NCBI RefSeq assembly: GCF_002970935.1
Contig: NZ_CP027194.1
Location: forward strand, 1,054,001 to 1,118,000
Origin: Lactobacillus sp. CBA3606
GTDB lineage: Bacteria > Bacillota > Bacilli > Lactobacillales > Lactobacillaceae
DNA length: 64,000 bases
Reading direction: 5' to 3'
The notes below the pieces were generated by a model. The model saw only the letters and a list, made by a program, of their open reading frames with translations. It made no database searches and was not told the DNA's origin. Each line of letters begins with the position of its first letter. Positions within the stretch are counted from its first letter, which is position 1. Made by a program: the position numbers and the translations under genes. Of this stretch, positions 29,335-40,971 are shown piece by piece.

Positions 29335-30867
29335 TTAGTGTCGGAAGTGCCGGACACCAGTTGTCACCATTGCAATCCCATAACGGTCTGCCATTGCAAT
29401 CGACGCTTGATCTTTAATACTACCACCCGGTTGAATAATCGCCCGAATGCCATGTTGCGCCGCAAAGGCTACACAATCATCCATTGGGAAGAAGGCATCT
29501 GAAGCCAAAATGGCATTTTCATAGCCGGGCTTCGACATCGCCTTTTCAATCGCAATCTTCGTCGAATCAATGCGGTTCATTTGACCAGAACCAACACCTA
29601 AAGTCCGATCCGCAGTTGTCACTACCATTGCGTTACTCTTGATATGTTTAACCACTTGTTGTCCAAATGCGAGGGCCGCTAATTGGGCTGGCGTCGGTTG
29701 TTGTTTCGTCACTACCGTAAAATCAGCTGGTTGTTCAAAAGCTTGATCAACTTCTTGCCGCAAGAGACCACCACCAACCGAAATTGTTTCAAACTGATCC
29801 GCCGTATGGGCTTGATCAAAATCAACTGTCAATAGTCGTAAGTTCTTCTTCTTAGCTAAAACCGCATAAGCATCGTCAGCAAAACTGGGTGCAATGATAA
29901 TTTCCAAGAATAATTGATGCATTTTTTCAGCAGTGGCTAAGTCAACGGGCCGATTTAAGGCAATAATGCCACCAAAAATTGAAATATTATCAGCTGCATA
30001 AGCCTTATCCCAAGCTGATTCCAAGGTATCACCTAACCCGACCCCACAAGGATTCATATGTTTCATGGCAACGACGGCTGGCCGTTGATATTCACTGACC
30101 ATCCGTAATGCGGCATCCGCATCTTTGATATTGTTGTAAGACAATTCTTTACCATGTAATTGGTGCGCAGCGGTAATTGAGAATGGTGTTGGTAACGCAT
30201 TCTCATAAAAGGCCGCCTGCTGATGACTATTCTCACCGTAACGTAACGCTTGTTTTTTATCGTAGGTCAACGTTAATTTCGCTGGAAATTCATCAGTTGT
30301 TAAGTATTGGGCAATTAGTGCGTCATAAGCAGCGGTATGTTGGAAAACTTTTGCTGCTAACCGTTGCCGTAAAGTTGGGGTCACTGCGTCAGTTTGAAGC
30401 GCAGTCAAAATTAGTTGATAATCAGCTGGATCAACGATTGGTAAAACAGCTGCAAAATTTTTAGCTGCCGAACGTAACATTGAAGGACCACCAATATCAA
30501 TTTGTTCGATTGCAGCCGCTTGCGTGACATCTGGCTGTTGAATGGTCGCTTTGAAGGGATACAGATTAACGACCACCATATCAATCGGCGTAATTCCAGC
30601 CGCCTTTAGTTGTGCCATATGGTCCGGCAAATCACGACGGGCTAACAAGCCAGCATGGACTTTAGGGTGTAAGGTTTTCACACGACCATCTAACATCTCA
30701 GGAAAGCCAGTCACGGTTTCAATGCCAATGACTGGAATTCCAGCCGCTTCCAAAGCTTTTTTGGTGCCACCGGTTGAAACTAACTCATAGTCTAAAGCCA
30801 CTAACCCGCTAGCAAACTCTGTTAACCCCTGTTTATCAGATACACTTAATAATGCCCGTTTTGTCAT
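29335..30867 (-). CDS. purH: AICAR formyltransferase / IMP cyclohydrolase
   Basis: Catalyses the last two steps to IMP. The 510-residue protein has an N-terminal MGS-like cyclohydrolase domain ([35 protein letters not shown]) and a C-terminal transformylase domain with the active-site Lys-His region [14 protein letters not shown] and [14 protein letters not shown]. Start ATG overlaps the purN stop (TAATG), implying coupling. Normal length. Confidence 0.98.
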   Translation of the reverse strand: MTKRALLSVSDKQGLTEFASGLVALDYELVSTGGTKKALEAAGIPVIGIETVTGFPEMLDGRVKTLHPKVHAGLLARRDLPDHMAQLKAAGITPIDMVVVNLYPFKATIQQPDVTQAAAIEQIDIGGPSMLRSAAKNFAAVLPIVDPADYQLILTALQTDAVTPTLRQRLAAKVFQHTAAYDALIAQYLTTDEFPAKLTLTYDKKQALRYGENSHQQAAFYENALPTPFSITAAHQLHGKELSYNNIKDADAALRMVSEYQRPAVVAMKHMNPCGVGLGDTLESAWDKAYAADNISIFGGIIALNRPVDLATAEKMHQLFLEIIIAPSFADDAYAVLAKKKNLRLLTVDFDQAHTADQFETISVGGGLLRQEVDQAFEQPADFTVVTKQQPTPAQLAALAFGQQVVKHIKSNAMVVTTADRTLGVGSGQMNRIDSTKIAIEKAMSKPGYENAILASDAFFPMDDCVAFAAQHGIRAIIQPGGSIKDQASIAMADRYGIAMVTTGVRHFRH

Positions 30868-31445
30868 TAGATTGCTCCTTCTTTGATGAGTGCTTGTAAG
30901 ACGTCTGGATAAAATTGATGTTCCGTCGCATGAATCCGGGTGGCTAAAGTCGTCAGGGTATCGTCTGGTTTAATGGGAACCGATCGCTGTGCAATAATTT
31001 GACCGGTATCAATCCCAGCATCGATAAAATGAATCGTGACCCCGGTTGTTGCAACCCCCGCAGCCAATGCATCTTCAATGCCATGCCGACCCGGAAAATG
31101 TGGCAATAATGCTGGATGTAAATTAATAATCTTATGGGGATAAGCTGTGAGCAACGTATTGCCAATAATTCGCATATACCCCGCCAGTAAAATTGCTTCA
31201 ATATGATGCGCTTGTAACGCAGTCAAAATTTCAGCTTCGGCTGCACGCTTACTGGCATACGCTTTAAAATCAATCACCGCAACAGGGATCTTGGCAGCTT
31301 GCGCTTTTTTAATCACGGGTGCGGCGGCCTGGTCACAGACCAACAAGCCAATCGTAGCCGGAATAGCTCGCGTTTGAATTGCTTGTTGCAATGCGACAAA
31401 GTTGGTTCCTTCCCCAGAGGCAAAAATCGCCAATTGTTTAAACAT
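30867..31445 (-). CDS. purN: Phosphoribosylglycinamide formyltransferase
   Basis: Transfers formyl from 10-formyl-THF to GAR. At 192 residues it shows [18 protein letters not shown], the catalytic [12 protein letters not shown] (Asn-His) and the [13 protein letters not shown] aspartate. The ATG at 31445 follows AGGAGG by six bases and overlaps the purM end; an upstream in-frame extension of 12 codons lies inside purM and is dropped. Confidence 0.97.
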   Translation of the reverse strand: MFKQLAIFASGEGTNFVALQQAIQTRAIPATIGLLVCDQAAAPVIKKAQAAKIPVAVIDFKAYASKRAAEAEILTALQAHHIEAILLAGYMRIIGNTLLTAYPHKIINLHPALLPHFPGRHGIEDALAAGVATTGVTIHFIDAGIDTGQIIAQRSVPIKPDDTLTTLATRIHATEHQFYPDVLQALIKEGAI

Positions 31446-32463
31446 GGGATGCCTCCTGAAATTGGACCGGTTGATCAGCAACGGTCACTTGCCCAACTTG
31501 ATAATAAGGCTGATTCTGGTGCGTTAAGATTGTTTGCACCGCCGCTAATTGGGCCGGATGAACAATGAGCACTAGTCCTAAACCAAGGTTGAAAGTTGAC
31601 CGCACATCCGTGGGCGTGAGTTGCCCCAACTCAGCCAATAATGGCATAATCGGTGGCACCGGCCAGCTCCCCATTTCAAAGACTGCGCTTAATTTCGGTG
31701 GCAAAGCACGGGCGACATTTTCAATTAGCCCACCACCTGTGATATGAGCCATGCTAGCAATCAGGTTTTGTTGCAGTAGTGGCAACACCTGATTAACATA
31801 GATTTGCGTTGGCCGGAGTAATTCTGTTTGCAGGTCATGCCCTAAGACTTCAAAAACTTGGTCTAATTTAAAAGCATGTTGCTTGAACAAGATATCGCGA
31901 ACTAAACTAAACCCATTCGCATGGAGACCGTTCGACGGTAGGCCAATTAAAATATCCCCCGCTTGAACTGCCGTTGGCGCCAACAGGTCAGCCCGGTTGG
32001 CAATTCCGACCGCAAAACCAGCTAAATCATAATGCTTTGCGCCATACATATCCGGCATTTCAGCTGTCTCACCACCGATTAGTTGCACGCCAGCCTGCTC
32101 ACAGCCCTGCACAACCCCTTGTAAGATTGCTTTAACCTGCTGCGGATTCGTATGACCCAAGCCTAGGTAATCCAAGAAGAACTGTGGTCGCGCGCCTTGC
32201 GCCAAAATATCATTGACACACATTGCGACTAAATCAATACCAATGGTGGTGTGCTGGTTAGCCGCAATGGCAATTAAAAGCTTGGTCCCGACACCATCAG
32301 TCCCCGCCACTAGAACTGGTTCGTTGGCAACTGCTGCGTCCGATAACGGAAACGCCCCGCCAAAACCACCAATCTGGGCATTACCACTAAGTTGTTGTAC
32401 GGCTTTTAAGACTTCATAACCCGCGTTCAAATCGACCCCCGCGGCTTTATACGCATCACTCAA
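31438..32463 (-). CDS. purM: Phosphoribosylformylglycinamidine cyclo-ligase
   Basis: Makes AIR from FGAM and ATP. The 341-residue protein of the PurM/HypE fold starts with SDAYKAAGVDLNAGYEVLKAV and has VAGTDGVGTKLLIA, DLVAMCVNDILAQGA, GGETAEMPDMY and a terminal GLGLVLIV. It begins immediately after the purF stop. Confidence 0.98.
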   Translation of the reverse strand: MSDAYKAAGVDLNAGYEVLKAVQQLSGNAQIGGFGGAFPLSDAAVANEPVLVAGTDGVGTKLLIAIAANQHTTIGIDLVAMCVNDILAQGARPQFFLDYLGLGHTNPQQVKAILQGVVQGCEQAGVQLIGGETAEMPDMYGAKHYDLAGFAVGIANRADLLAPTAVQAGDILIGLPSNGLHANGFSLVRDILFKQHAFKLDQVFEVLGHDLQTELLRPTQIYVNQVLPLLQQNLIASMAHITGGGLIENVARALPPKLSAVFEMGSWPVPPIMPLLAELGQLTPTDVRSTFNLGLGLVLIVHPAQLAAVQTILTHQNQPYYQVGQVTVADQPVQFQEASHV

Positions 32464-33915
32464 CTAATCACTCCTTGATTGGCTTTTTTGCAACTGGCGA
32501 ATTTCTTCATCATATTCGGCTTGATAATCATATAGCGGGGTGGGATAGTCACCATTAAAATACGCCATGCAAAGCCCGCCGTATGGTGCGGTGACTGGCA
32601 ACCCTACCGACTCAATCACACCCGCTTCACTCAGGAAGCCCAAAGAATCCGCCCCAAATGTGTGACACATCTCAGGAATTGTTTGTTGCGCTGCAATTAA
32701 CTCCTTCGTCGTTTGAATATCAATGCCATAAAAACAAGGATAACGTAACGGCGGCGACGCAATCCGTAAATGAACTTCTTTCGCGCCAGCAGCCTTTAAT
32801 AAGGCAACGATTCGCCGACTAGTTGTCCCACGCACGATCGAGTCATCAATCAAGACCACCCGTTTACCCGCGACGACTCCTTTGACAGCGGATAACTTCA
32901 TGCGAACCCCTTGTTCCCTTAATGCCTGGGTTGGTTGAATAAATGTCCGGGATGAATACTGGTTCTTAATCAGTCCCATTTCGTATGGCAATCCGCTGGC
33001 TTCCGCATATCCGGTCGCCGCTGACAACGATGAATTGGGCACACCAACCACAATATCCGCCGCCACGGGTTGTTCTTGCGCCAACCGAGCACCCATTCGT
33101 TTCCGTGCTGAATGCACATTCACGCCATAAATATCCGAGTCTGGGCGGGCAAAATAAATAAATTCCATCGAACAAATAGCGAGTTGTGTCTGCGTCGTAT
33201 AATGGTCAATTTTGATACCATTTTGATCAATCGTTAAGAGCTCACCCGGATGTACATCTTGCATAAAGGTTGCACCAACCGCATCTAGCGCACAGGTTTC
33301 ACTACAAACCACGTAGCCCCCAGTGGGTAACTGCCCCACAACTAACGGTCGAAACCCATTTGGATCAAGGGCCGCAAATAAGCGATCATTAGTCAACAAT
33401 AAGTAGGCAAACCCACCATGCACTTGTTGTAAGCCGGCCTTTAATTGACCCGTCAAGGTCAGTGCCGAACTACGTCGAATCAAGTGCATTAAAATTTCAC
33501 TATCAGAACTGGCATGAAAAATTGCCCCATCCGCCTCCAGGTTTCGGCGTAATGTCACCGCATTCGTTAAATTGCCGTTATGTGCTAAGGCAAACTGGGC
33601 ATCACTAAAATTAAATTCTAGTGGTTGAATATTTTCTACGCCATGATTACCAGCAGTCGCATAACGCACATGACCAACTGCCGCAGTACCAGTCAAGCGT
33701 GCCAATTTCGCTGGATCACGGAAGACATCCGCTAACAATCCTAAACCACGTTCTGATTGAAGTACCCCATGGTCATTGGCTGTAATGCCGGCGCCTTCTT
33801 GACCACGATGTTGCAACGCATGTAACCCAAAATACGTGAGTTGGGCAGCATCCGGTGACCCCCAGACGCCAAATAATCCGCATTCTTCATTTAATCCTTT
33901 TACTTCAGTAGGCAC
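32464..33915 (-). CDS. purF: Amidophosphoribosyltransferase
   Basis: Commits PRPP to purine synthesis. The 483-residue pro-enzyme has a short propeptide ending in Asn-Glu-Glu before the nucleophile cysteine of CGLFGVWG, an N-terminal Ntn glutaminase domain ([19 protein letters not shown]) and a PRTase domain with the PRPP loop [20 protein letters not shown] choose the GTG at 33915, seven bases after GGAG, instead of an upstream ATG (33933) that lies inside purL. Confidence 0.96.
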   Translation of the reverse strand: MPTEVKGLNEECGLFGVWGSPDAAQLTYFGLHALQHRGQEGAGITANDHGVLQSERGLGLLADVFRDPAKLARLTGTAAVGHVRYATAGNHGVENIQPLEFNFSDAQFALAHNGNLTNAVTLRRNLEADGAIFHASSDSEILMHLIRRSSALTLTGQLKAGLQQVHGGFAYLLLTNDRLFAALDPNGFRPLVVGQLPTGGYVVCSETCALDAVGATFMQDVHPGELLTIDQNGIKIDHYTTQTQLAICSMEFIYFARPDSDIYGVNVHSARKRMGARLAQEQPVAADIVVGVPNSSLSAATGYAEASGLPYEMGLIKNQYSSRTFIQPTQALREQGVRMKLSAVKGVVAGKRVVLIDDSIVRGTTSRRIVALLKAAGAKEVHLRIASPPLRYPCFYGIDIQTTKELIAAQQTIPEMCHTFGADSLGFLSEAGVIESVGLPVTAPYGGLCMAYFNGDYPTPLYDYQAEYDEEIRQLQKSQSRSD

Positions 33916-36119
33916 GGTAAGGCTCCTTCCCATAACCGCTTAGCAAAACTAACGGGTAAATCAAACGTCTGATCAGCGGTGGCAACGACTAACCGATCCG
34001 CTGTCGTGGTCTGCCCTAAATAAGTGGCATAAGTTCCCATTAAATTGTCGAATTCAGCCCGTTTATCAGCGGCTACTGAAATCACAAACCGGGATTGCGT
34101 TTCTGCAAAGAAGTGGGCGGCAGGTAGGGTACTCGTCAGTTGCACGCCTAACTCATTATCGAAGCAAGCCTCCGCAATGGCAGTAATTAGCCCCCCTTCG
34201 GAAACGTCATGGGCACTAGCAACCAATCCTTTTTGAATGGCCCGTAACATCAAGCGTTGATTCTGGTGTTCTGTAACCAAGTCAAAATCAAAGAGGTCAC
34301 CCGCAATCTTACCGGTTAACATTTTTTGTAACTCGCTCCCATTAAAATCAGCCCCGGTTTGACCTAAAACATAAACCGCATCACCAGCTTGCTTAAAAGC
34401 CTGTGTCGTAATATCACGTTGGTGCTTAATCAACCCAACCATCCCAATCATGGGCGTTGGGTAGATAGCAGCGCCATTCGATTCATTATTTAACGAGACA
34501 TTACCAGAAATCACTGGCGTATTAAACAACTGACAAGCTCGGGCAATCCCCAGCGCCGATTCATCTAAATCATAAAATTGTTCGGGTTTTGTTGGATCAC
34601 CGTAATTCAAACAATCCGTAATCCCCAGCGGCTGACCACCAGAAGCCACAATATTGCGGGCAGCTTCAGCAACGGCAATTTCGCCCCCAACACGTGGATT
34701 CAAATACAGGTAACGCCCATTCACATCGGTCGTGACAGCTAAAGCTTTATCCGTATGCCGAATGCGAATAACGCCCGCATCCGACCCGGGTTTAACCACT
34801 GTATTCGTTTGAACTTGTGAATCATATGTTTCATAAATCGCTTTTTTGGAGGCAATTGTGGGTTGTTGTAGCAGCTTCTTTAAGGCGCCGGTAGCGTCGA
34901 CAATTCGTGGCATAAATTGATGATGGCTAGCCTGACTGAGACGACTTGGGCGTTTTTTATCCCGTTGATAAACTGGTGCTTGCGTCGCCAAGGCATCTAC
35001 CGGAACATCCGCCACTAATTGACCATGATGGAATAGTTGATACTGATGGCCTGCGGTTACATGACCAATCGTAACGGCCGCCAAACCATATTTTTCAAAA
35101 ACGCGATAGATCTCCGCTTCAGCACCGGCTTTGACACACAATAGCATTCGTTCTTGCGATTCAGACAACATCAACTCATATGGTGTCATCTCACTTTCAC
35201 GTTGTGGGACTAAGTCCAGATTCAATTCCAAACCACTGCCCGCTTTTGACGCCATTTCGGCCGATGACGAAACCAGACCTGCAGCGCCCATATCTTGAAT
35301 CCCGATTAGGACCGCAGCATGGTCATGGATAACCTCTAGACAAGCATCCATTAACAGCTTTTCCATAAATGGATCGCCAACTTGAACGGCCGACCGTTGT
35401 GTTGCTTGCGCATCGTTAAATTCAGCGGAGGCAAAAGATGCCCCATTAATGCCATCACGACCCGTTTTAGCACCCACGTAAATCACACTATTGCCAATAC
35501 CAGTAGCTTGTCCCTTTTGAATATCTGCTTGATTCAAAAGACCAACACACATCGCATTCACCAATGGATTCTTTTGGTAACATGCGTCAAAAGCAGTGTC
35601 ACCACCAATTGTGGGAATACCAATACAATTACCATAGCCACCGATTCCGGCAACGACTTGTGAAATCAAATATTTAGTGTGTGCATCAGTTGGTTCCCCA
35701 AACCGTAAACTATCCAGTAAAGCAATTGGTTTGGCGCCCATCGAGAAGATATCGCGAATAATACCACCAACTCCGGTCGCCGCACCCTCATAAGGCTCAA
35801 CAGCGGACGGATGATTATGACTTTCGGCTTTAAAAACGACCGCCTGACCATCACCAATATCAATAATGCCAGCACCTTCGCCGGGTCCTTCTAACACTTG
35901 TTCACCTTGGGTCCAAAACTTTTTTAAGACCGGTTTGGAATTCTTATAGGAACAGTGTTCACTCCACATTCCAGAGAATAAGCCGGCTTCAGTATAATTG
36001 GGTAACCGGCCCAACACTTCTTTACTAATGAGCTGATATTCCGCATCGGTAAGGCCCCAATCCCGATAAGCTTGCGTATCACGCAAGGCTTCCGGCGTCA
36101 ATTCAGTCGTTTTAAGCAT
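33900..36119 (-). CDS. purL: FGAM synthase subunit II (small-type PurL)
   Basis: Synthesises FGAM with PurQ and PurS. At 739 residues it is the small Gram-positive type lacking the fused amidotransferase. Motifs include [18 protein letters not shown] near the N-terminus, [43 protein letters not shown] and a second PurM-like half ([19 protein letters not shown]). The ATG at 36119 follows GGAGG by six bases and overlaps purQ by eight bases. Confidence 0.97.
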   Translation of the reverse strand: MLKTTELTPEALRDTQAYRDWGLTDAEYQLISKEVLGRLPNYTEAGLFSGMWSEHCSYKNSKPVLKKFWTQGEQVLEGPGEGAGIIDIGDGQAVVFKAESHNHPSAVEPYEGAATGVGGIIRDIFSMGAKPIALLDSLRFGEPTDAHTKYLISQVVAGIGGYGNCIGIPTIGGDTAFDACYQKNPLVNAMCVGLLNQADIQKGQATGIGNSVIYVGAKTGRDGINGASFASAEFNDAQATQRSAVQVGDPFMEKLLMDACLEVIHDHAAVLIGIQDMGAAGLVSSSAEMASKAGSGLELNLDLVPQRESEMTPYELMLSESQERMLLCVKAGAEAEIYRVFEKYGLAAVTIGHVTAGHQYQLFHHGQLVADVPVDALATQAPVYQRDKKRPSRLSQASHHQFMPRIVDATGALKKLLQQPTIASKKAIYETYDSQVQTNTVVKPGSDAGVIRIRHTDKALAVTTDVNGRYLYLNPRVGGEIAVAEAARNIVASGGQPLGITDCLNYGDPTKPEQFYDLDESALGIARACQLFNTPVISGNVSLNNESNGAAIYPTPMIGMVGLIKHQRDITTQAFKQAGDAVYVLGQTGADFNGSELQKMLTGKIAGDLFDFDLVTEHQNQRLMLRAIQKGLVASAHDVSEGGLITAIAEACFDNELGVQLTSTLPAAHFFAETQSRFVISVAADKRAEFDNLMGTYATYLGQTTTADRLVVATADQTFDLPVSFAKRLWEGALPCLLK

Positions 36120-36786
36120 GTTGTGCCTCCTGATAATGTTCAAGTAATGACTTAAAGAGTCCTAATCCATCCGTCGAACCAAGTAAGGCTTCCACGGCCC
36201 GTTCAGGATGTGGCATCAAGCCCAAAACATTGCCTTGCCGATTCATGATTCCCGCAATATTAGCCACACTCCCATTCGGGTTATCTGCATATTCAAAAAC
36301 AATCTGATGGTGCGCTCGTAACGACGCTAACGTCGCCGCATCACAATAATAATTACCCTCACCGTGTGCAATTGGTAATTGAATCGTAGTGGTGTCATAA
36401 GCCGTTGTAAATTGTGTATCGGGATTGCGAATGATGAGCTCACTCGTTCGACAAATGAACTTAGCCGACCGATTCGCCTGCAAGACTCCAGGCAATAAGC
36501 CCGCTTCCGTCAAAATCTGAAACCCATTGCAAACGCCTAAAACCGGTTTGCCGGCCGCTGCTAGCTTTTTTACAGCCTGCATCACTGGCGCAAACCGTGC
36601 AATTGCACCGCCACGTAAGTAATCACCATAAGAAAAGCCCCCGGGTAAGACGACCGCGTCATAAGCGGTTAAATCCGTCGTTGTCGCTGCTACCAGCTCC
36701 GCTTCCGCCGACAAACTATCCCGTAAAGCATTAACCATATCCTGATCACAATTGGATCCCGGAAAAACTGGTACGGCAAATTTCAT
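36112..36786 (-). CDS. purQ: FGAM synthase glutaminase subunit
   Basis: Class I amidotransferase feeding ammonia to PurL. It has 224 residues: [15 protein letters not shown] at the start, [16 protein letters not shown], the nucleophile in [20 protein letters not shown] and the histidine in [11 protein letters not shown]. Two bases separate it from purS. Confidence 0.97.
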   Translation of the reverse strand: MKFAVPVFPGSNCDQDMVNALRDSLSAEAELVAATTTDLTAYDAVVLPGGFSYGDYLRGGAIARFAPVMQAVKKLAAAGKPVLGVCNGFQILTEAGLLPGVLQANRSAKFICRTSELIIRNPDTQFTTAYDTTTIQLPIAHGEGNYYCDAATLASLRAHHQIVFEYADNPNGSVANIAGIMNRQGNVLGLMPHPERAVEALLGSTDGLGLFKSLLEHYQEAQHA

Positions 36787-36788
36787 AA

Positions 36789-37043
36789 CTACTCAGCCTC
36801 CATCTCGGTGATTTCATAACGATAAGTCTCCATATTAACGTTCGCTAATAACTGATCACACATCGCATCCACTTCGGTTTCAACTGGTCGGTGCCCCGCC
36901 TGTAACTTGATTTCAAAATATTTTCCTAAGGCCACTTCAGTCACATTAGTATAACCAAGACGATGGAGCGCATCGTTAATTGCTTCACCCTTAGGATCAA
37001 GAATTGACGCTTTATAGGTCACATAGACTTTAACTAAGTACAT
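36789..37043 (-). CDS. purS: FGAM synthase PurS subunit
   Basis: Small scaffold joining PurQ and PurL. The 84 residues ([27 protein letters not shown] and [11 protein letters not shown]) match the dimeric PurS fold. Its ATG overlaps the purC stop by one base (TAATG). Confidence 0.96.
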   Translation of the reverse strand: MYLVKVYVTYKASILDPKGEAINDALHRLGYTNVTEVALGKYFEIKLQAGHRPVETEVDAMCDQLLANVNMETYRYEITEMEAE

Positions 37044-37777
37044 TAAGCTTGGCTCCCTTCAACAGCGGTTAGGCGTTGTAACACTTCTTGATACACCGTG
37101 GTTAAATCACCGGTATTCTTGCGAAAAACATCTTTATCTAAGGAAGCCTGTGTCTGCTGATCGACTAATCGACAGCTGTCTGGTGAGATTTCATCCGCCA
37201 ACAAAACTTTACCTTGATCAGTAAGACCAAATTCAAGTTTAAAATCAACGAGTTGAATCCCCATAGCCTTAAAAATAGCCTGCAAACGCGTATTAACCAA
37301 CAACGCTTGCCGCTTCATTTCAGCGACAACTGCCGCACTAGCGACATCTAAAGCCGCGACTTGTGACTCATTAATAAAGGGATCATCTAACTGATCACTT
37401 TTATAGAAGAACTCTAAAACGGGCGTTGCAAATTTAGTAAGATGGGGCACCGCAAATTTACGTTCAAAACTACCAGATGCGGCATTGCGAACGACTGTTT
37501 CCAAAGGAATCATTTGGACGCGCCGGACTAATTGCACCCGGTCTGATAATTGTTCAATAAAATGATTCTCAATACCATGCTGCTTCAAATCCGTAAAAAT
37601 CAAGCTAGCAATCCGATTATTCAACAGCCCTTTTTCAGTCACAGCTACTTTCCGTTTGCCATTTAAAGCAGTCGCCTGATCCAAGTATTCCACCCATAAG
37701 ATTTCTGGATCATTGGTCGCATACATTTCTTTCGCTTTACCGGTATATAACAACGCACCTTTTACAAGTTCTGCCAT
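37043..37777 (-). CDS. purC: SAICAR synthetase
   Basis: Couples CAIR with aspartate using ATP. At 244 residues it shows LLYTGKAKEMYAT at the N-terminus, VRNAASGSFERKF and the signature LVDFKLEFGLTDQGKVLLADEISPDSCRL. Three bases separate it from purK. Confidence 0.97.
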   Translation of the reverse strand: MAELVKGALLYTGKAKEMYATNDPEILWVEYLDQATALNGKRKVAVTEKGLLNNRIASLIFTDLKQHGIENHFIEQLSDRVQLVRRVQMIPLETVVRNAASGSFERKFAVPHLTKFATPVLEFFYKSDQLDDPFINESQVAALDVASAAVVAEMKRQALLVNTRLQAIFKAMGIQLVDFKLEFGLTDQGKVLLADEISPDSCRLVDQQTQASLDKDVFRKNTGDLTTVYQEVLQRLTAVEGSQA

Positions 37778-37780
37778 AAT

Positions 37781-38911
37781 TTATTGTGCTCCCTTCAATA
37801 GTTGCAACGACGCTAACGCTTGATCAATATCATTATTTAAGACGGTAATATGGCCCAGTTTGCGTTGTGGGCGAATAACCGCCTTCCCATAATCGTGAAA
37901 ATGCCATTCCGGATGGGCCATTAAGTTCTCACGCGCAATCGTTAAGTCTGCCCCTAATAAGTTGCGCATAACGGCCGCCTGGGTTTGCTGAATAGCCGGA
38001 ATAGGCAACCCACAAATACTACGAATATGTGCTTCAAATTGTGAAATATTACAAGCTTCAATCGTGTAATGTCCAGAATTATGCGGGCGTGGCGCTAATT
38101 CATTCACCAGTAAGGTGTCATCGGGCAAGACAAAGAATTCGATACCTAAAACACCACGTAGCTGCAAGGCTTGTGCAATTGAAACCGCAATTTTACGGGC
38201 ACTAGCATGCACCTTTTCACCCACATTAGCGGGCGCAATCGTCGTATGCAAAATATGGTGTTGATGGCGGTTTTCAACTAAAGGAAAAGTCGTTACAACC
38301 CCGGCTGCACTGCGCGTGACCATCATCGAAACCTCTAATCGAAAGACTTGCCGGGCTTCTAGAATACAAGGCTGTTTTAATAACGCTAAGCCGGCGGGCG
38401 TTAAATCAGCCTGATTTAAATCAACTTGACCATGACCATCATAACCACCTGTCACAGTCTTCAAAATAGCGGGCATCCCGACCCGTTGACGCGCATAAGT
38501 CAACGTTTTTTGATCCGTTACGGGTGCAAAAGGGGTCACAGGAATACCGTGATCATGTAAGAATTGTTTTTCATTTAACCGATTCCCAGTAATGTGTAGG
38601 AGTTGTGTCCCTTGTGGTAAGGCGGCATACTGTTGGGCAGCTTTTAAAGCCGTTTCATCAACATTTTCAAATTCATAAGTTAAAACAGCACTACGTTTAG
38701 CTAAAGCTAACAAAGCAGTCTGATCATCATAGGCGGCCGTGATTTGAAAATCAGCCACTTGGGCAGCTGGCGCTTGCGGCGTCGGATCTAATACGCCGAC
38801 ATGATAGCCCATTGCTTTAGCACTCAATGCCATCATCTGACCAAGCTGGCCGCCGCCAATGATGCCGATTGTTGCTGGCGGTAAAATTGGTTGTTTAGAA
38901 TTGCTGTTCAC
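37781..38911 (-). CDS. purK: N5-CAIR synthetase
   Basis: ATP-grasp enzyme carboxylating AIR with bicarbonate. The 376-residue protein has [35 protein letters not shown] and the ATP-grasp end [19 protein letters not shown]. The start lies 17 bases inside purE. The stretch before the Rossmann motif (about 14 residues) is a little longer than usual but has no better start inside. Confidence 0.96.
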   Translation of the reverse strand: MNSNSKQPILPPATIGIIGGGQLGQMMALSAKAMGYHVGVLDPTPQAPAAQVADFQITAAYDDQTALLALAKRSAVLTYEFENVDETALKAAQQYAALPQGTQLLHITGNRLNEKQFLHDHGIPVTPFAPVTDQKTLTYARQRVGMPAILKTVTGGYDGHGQVDLNQADLTPAGLALLKQPCILEARQVFRLEVSMMVTRSAAGVVTTFPLVENRHQHHILHTTIAPANVGEKVHASARKIAVSIAQALQLRGVLGIEFFVLPDDTLLVNELAPRPHNSGHYTIEACNISQFEAHIRSICGLPIPAIQQTQAAVMRNLLGADLTIARENLMAHPEWHFHDYGKAVIRPQRKLGHITVLNNDIDQALASLQLLKGAQ

Positions 38912-39377
38912 TAGCTTCTGCCTCCTGACGTTGTCGCTGGCGAAAGGCGATAACTGCTTGTTGCACTGTTGGTGTCGTTAAGCCTAGAATCTGGGCCGCC
39001 ATTAGTGCAGCATTTTTCGCACCGGCTTCGCCAATCGCCATCGTGGCGACCGGGACCCCCGCCGGCATTTGCACAATTGACAGTAACGAGTCCACGCCAT
39101 TCAAAGCGCGCGTCTTAATCGGCACCCCAATCACTGGCAAAACGGTATTAGCCGCGAGCATGCCCGGTAAGTGAGCGGCACCACCCGCGCCCGCAATAAT
39201 GACCTGTAACCCGCGATCAGCAGCCTGTTCACCATAAGTTTGCAGTGTTGCCGGCATCCGATGTGCTGAAATAATATGTCGTTCGTAGGAAATCCCCAAC
39301 GCTGTTAACTGATTAGCCGTCAACTGCATGACCGGCCAATCCGAAATCGACCCCATTACTAAACCAACCTTCGCCAT
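38895..39377 (-). CDS. purE: N5-CAIR mutase
   Basis: Rearranges N5-CAIR to CAIR. The 160 residues are typical for class I Pur[49 protein letters not shown] and [15 protein letters not shown]. First gene of the 11-gene operon; an AAGAGGGA site precedes the ATG. The promoter has TTGACA and TAAACT boxes and an upstream PurBox. Confidence 0.98.
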   Translation of the reverse strand: MAKVGLVMGSISDWPVMQLTANQLTALGISYERHIISAHRMPATLQTYGEQAADRGLQVIIAGAGGAAHLPGMLAANTVLPVIGVPIKTRALNGVDSLLSIVQMPAGVPVATMAIGEAGAKNAALMAAQILGLTTPTVQQAVIAFRQRQRQEAEASEQQF

Positions 39378-39407
39378 TTCAATCCCTCTTTCTTTGTTTT
39401 CACCATT

Positions 39408-39436
39408 AGTTTAGCAACTCAGTGGCCAACTGTCAA
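39408..39436 (-). promoter_or_regulatory. Promoter of the pur operon
   Basis: On the minus strand TTGACA (39436-39431), 17-base spacer, TAAACT (39413-39408); expected start of transcription near 39401. Confidence 0.9.
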
Positions 39437-39471
39437 CGAATTTCTTAACTTTATCAATAAATAGTCGTTTT

Positions 39472-39484
39472 AATGTTCGTGTTT
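39472..39484 (-). promoter_or_regulatory. PurBox, likely PurR activator site
   Basis: Minus strand reads AAACACGAACATT, matching 11 of 13 positions of the lactococcal PurBox AWWWCCGAACWWT. Its centre is about 77 bases upstream of the expected transcription start, close to the -76 position known for lactococcal PurR activation. A second CGAAC site (GGCCGAACAT) lies at 39522-39535. Confidence 0.75.
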
Positions 39485-39492
39485 TAAAGATA

Positions 39493-39528
39493 AACATCTT
39501 AGAAATATTAATATATTTCTAAGATGTT
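39493..39528. repeat. 36-bp perfect palindrome upstream of the pur promoter
   Basis: Arms of 16 bases beginning AACATCTTAGAAATAT are perfectly complementary around a TAAT centre. It lies between the two PurBox-like CGAAC sites and its outer end overlaps one of them. There is no T run, so it is not a standard terminator. Role unknown. Confidence 0.85.
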
Positions 39529-39607
39529 CGGCCTTTAACTGCTTGATTAAGCGGGTTTGCTCCCCTTTAAGCAGCCTCGGTCATCATAATATTTATATTA
39601 AACAATC

Positions 39608-39645
39608 AAAAAACGAGCCTGGGATGCACCCAAGCTCGTTTTTTT
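39608..39645. terminator. Terminator of the FMN-reductase pair
   Basis: Stem ACGAGC-TGGG / CCCA-GCTCGT with T6 on the minus strand and T7 on the plus strand. It lies 40 bases after the stop of the tail-bearing FMN reductase gene. Confidence 0.88.
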
Positions 39646-39684
39646 ACCTTTTAATTTTAATTGCAAGCGGACGTGCTGTTTCAC

Positions 39685-40956
39685 TTACTCATTCGCTGAA
39701 GCACCTGAAATACTGTCCACTGCTGGTGTCGTTGGCGCTGGTTTTGGTTCTGAATCAGCGGAAGCTCCCGTCACACTATCTGGTTCAGGTGTCGCCGCTT
39801 TAGCTGAAGCACCGGTGACGGCATCGGCCTTGGCCGTTGGATCCTTGGCTAAGACTTGCCCGGTATGTTCGAGATAATACTTAACAATTGGCATTAAATC
39901 AAGCACATATTCATTAATTCCTTGATAGTCACCTTGCTGATCGTGCATCGCCTGATAATAATGCATAATGTATTTTTCGGGACCATTGCCGGGCACTGGC
40001 AACTTGAATAACTTAGTCTGCCCAGTCCGTAACATATGAATCACTTGTTGAACATGGGGAATAGCACGTTTAGGATGACAATCGGCCATCGGATTCCCCG
40101 CCTGGGCTGGTGTCCGGGCAGCCAACATATCGGCCGCATCCGCATTGTGATTATAGTAAATGAATTGGTTATTCGCATCCGCAAATGTCAGTTCCATCGG
40201 CATGGAATTCAAGAAGTAATTCAGTTGATCAACGGTTAAAACACCACGATCTAACTTCACATAATCTTGACCCTCAGCCGCGCCCGTCTTTTTAGCAGCT
40301 TGTTCAACCCAATCAGCAGCGTGCATATCCACCCCATCAATCGTGGTCGCCACATGCCCCGTCGCATTCAAGTCTTCTGACTGCCAGTCATCAGCGGCAG
40401 CTTTGGCATTCATTTGATTAATCACACCGACAAACGTCACGAACTTAGTTAGGGTTGTTTTCAAGAACCCGACTGTCTTAGGATCTTTTAAGTTATTTTG
40501 ATCATCAAATGCCGTCTTAACTTCACCTAACAAAAATTCATTGCCAGGCATGACCGTTGCGTCAACCCCTGGTGCTTCTAAGATTTGTCGTAGATTGAGT
40601 TGTGCTCGTGATGACCCTTGATCATAGTATGATGCGCCGACAATCATTACTGGCTTGCCAGACAAAGGATGAATCTTAAACGAAAGCCATTCAATCACAC
40701 TTTTCAAGCTCGCCGTAATCGTATGATTATGTTCTGGTGTGGCGATAATCACGCCATCAGCCTGTCTGATTTTTCGACTTAAATATTGAATCGCTTCACT
40801 ATTTGTTTGGTCATCGCTCTGATTAAACATCGGAATGTCTTGAATATCTAACAACTCTAAATCAATCGTATCACTAAAATGATTGGCCATAAATTTTAAA
40901 AGTGTTCGATTATAAGATTGGTCGGCTACCGAACCCGCAATTCCAACTAACTTCAT
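39685..40956 (-). CDS. NADPH-dependent FMN reductase with PAS-like domain and tail of three flavinylation motifs
   Basis: The 423-residue protein has three parts. Residues about 1-190 form a flavodoxin-like FMN reductase ([64 protein letters not shown]). Residues about 250-365 resemble the PAS_10/DUF438 C-terminal domain ([20 protein letters not shown], then [22 protein letters not shown]). The Ala/Pro-rich tail holds DAVTGAS (378-384), DSVTGAS (393-399) and DSISGAS (414-420), each fitting the ApbE recognition motif Dxx(S/T)GA(S/T), where the last residue takes FMN. No signal peptide is seen. It forms an operon with the paralogue upstream (15-base gap). AGGAG lies eight bases before the ATG. 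Substrate unknown. Confidence 0.85.
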   Translation of the reverse strand: MKLVGIAGSVADQSYNRTLLKFMANHFSDTIDLELLDIQDIPMFNQSDDQTNSEAIQYLSRKIRQADGVIIATPEHNHTITASLKSVIEWLSFKIHPLSGKPVMIVGASYYDQGSSRAQLNLRQILEAPGVDATVMPGNEFLLGEVKTAFDDQNNLKDPKTVGFLKTTLTKFVTFVGVINQMNAKAAADDWQSEDLNATGHVATTIDGVDMHAADWVEQAAKKTGAAEGQDYVKLDRGVLTVDQLNYFLNSMPMELTFADANNQFIYYNHNADAADMLAARTPAQAGNPMADCHPKRAIPHVQQVIHMLRTGQTKLFKLPVPGNGPEKYIMHYYQAMHDQQGDYQGINEYVLDLMPIVKYYLEHTGQVLAKDPTAKADAVTGASAKAATPEPDSVTGASADSEPKPAPTTPAVDSISGASANE

Positions 40957-40971
40957 TTAAAAGACTCCTAT

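Noticed and set aside
39543-39803. 86-codon plus-strand ORF
   Set aside because: Runs through a terminator and antisense to the flavinylation tail; low-complexity shadow.
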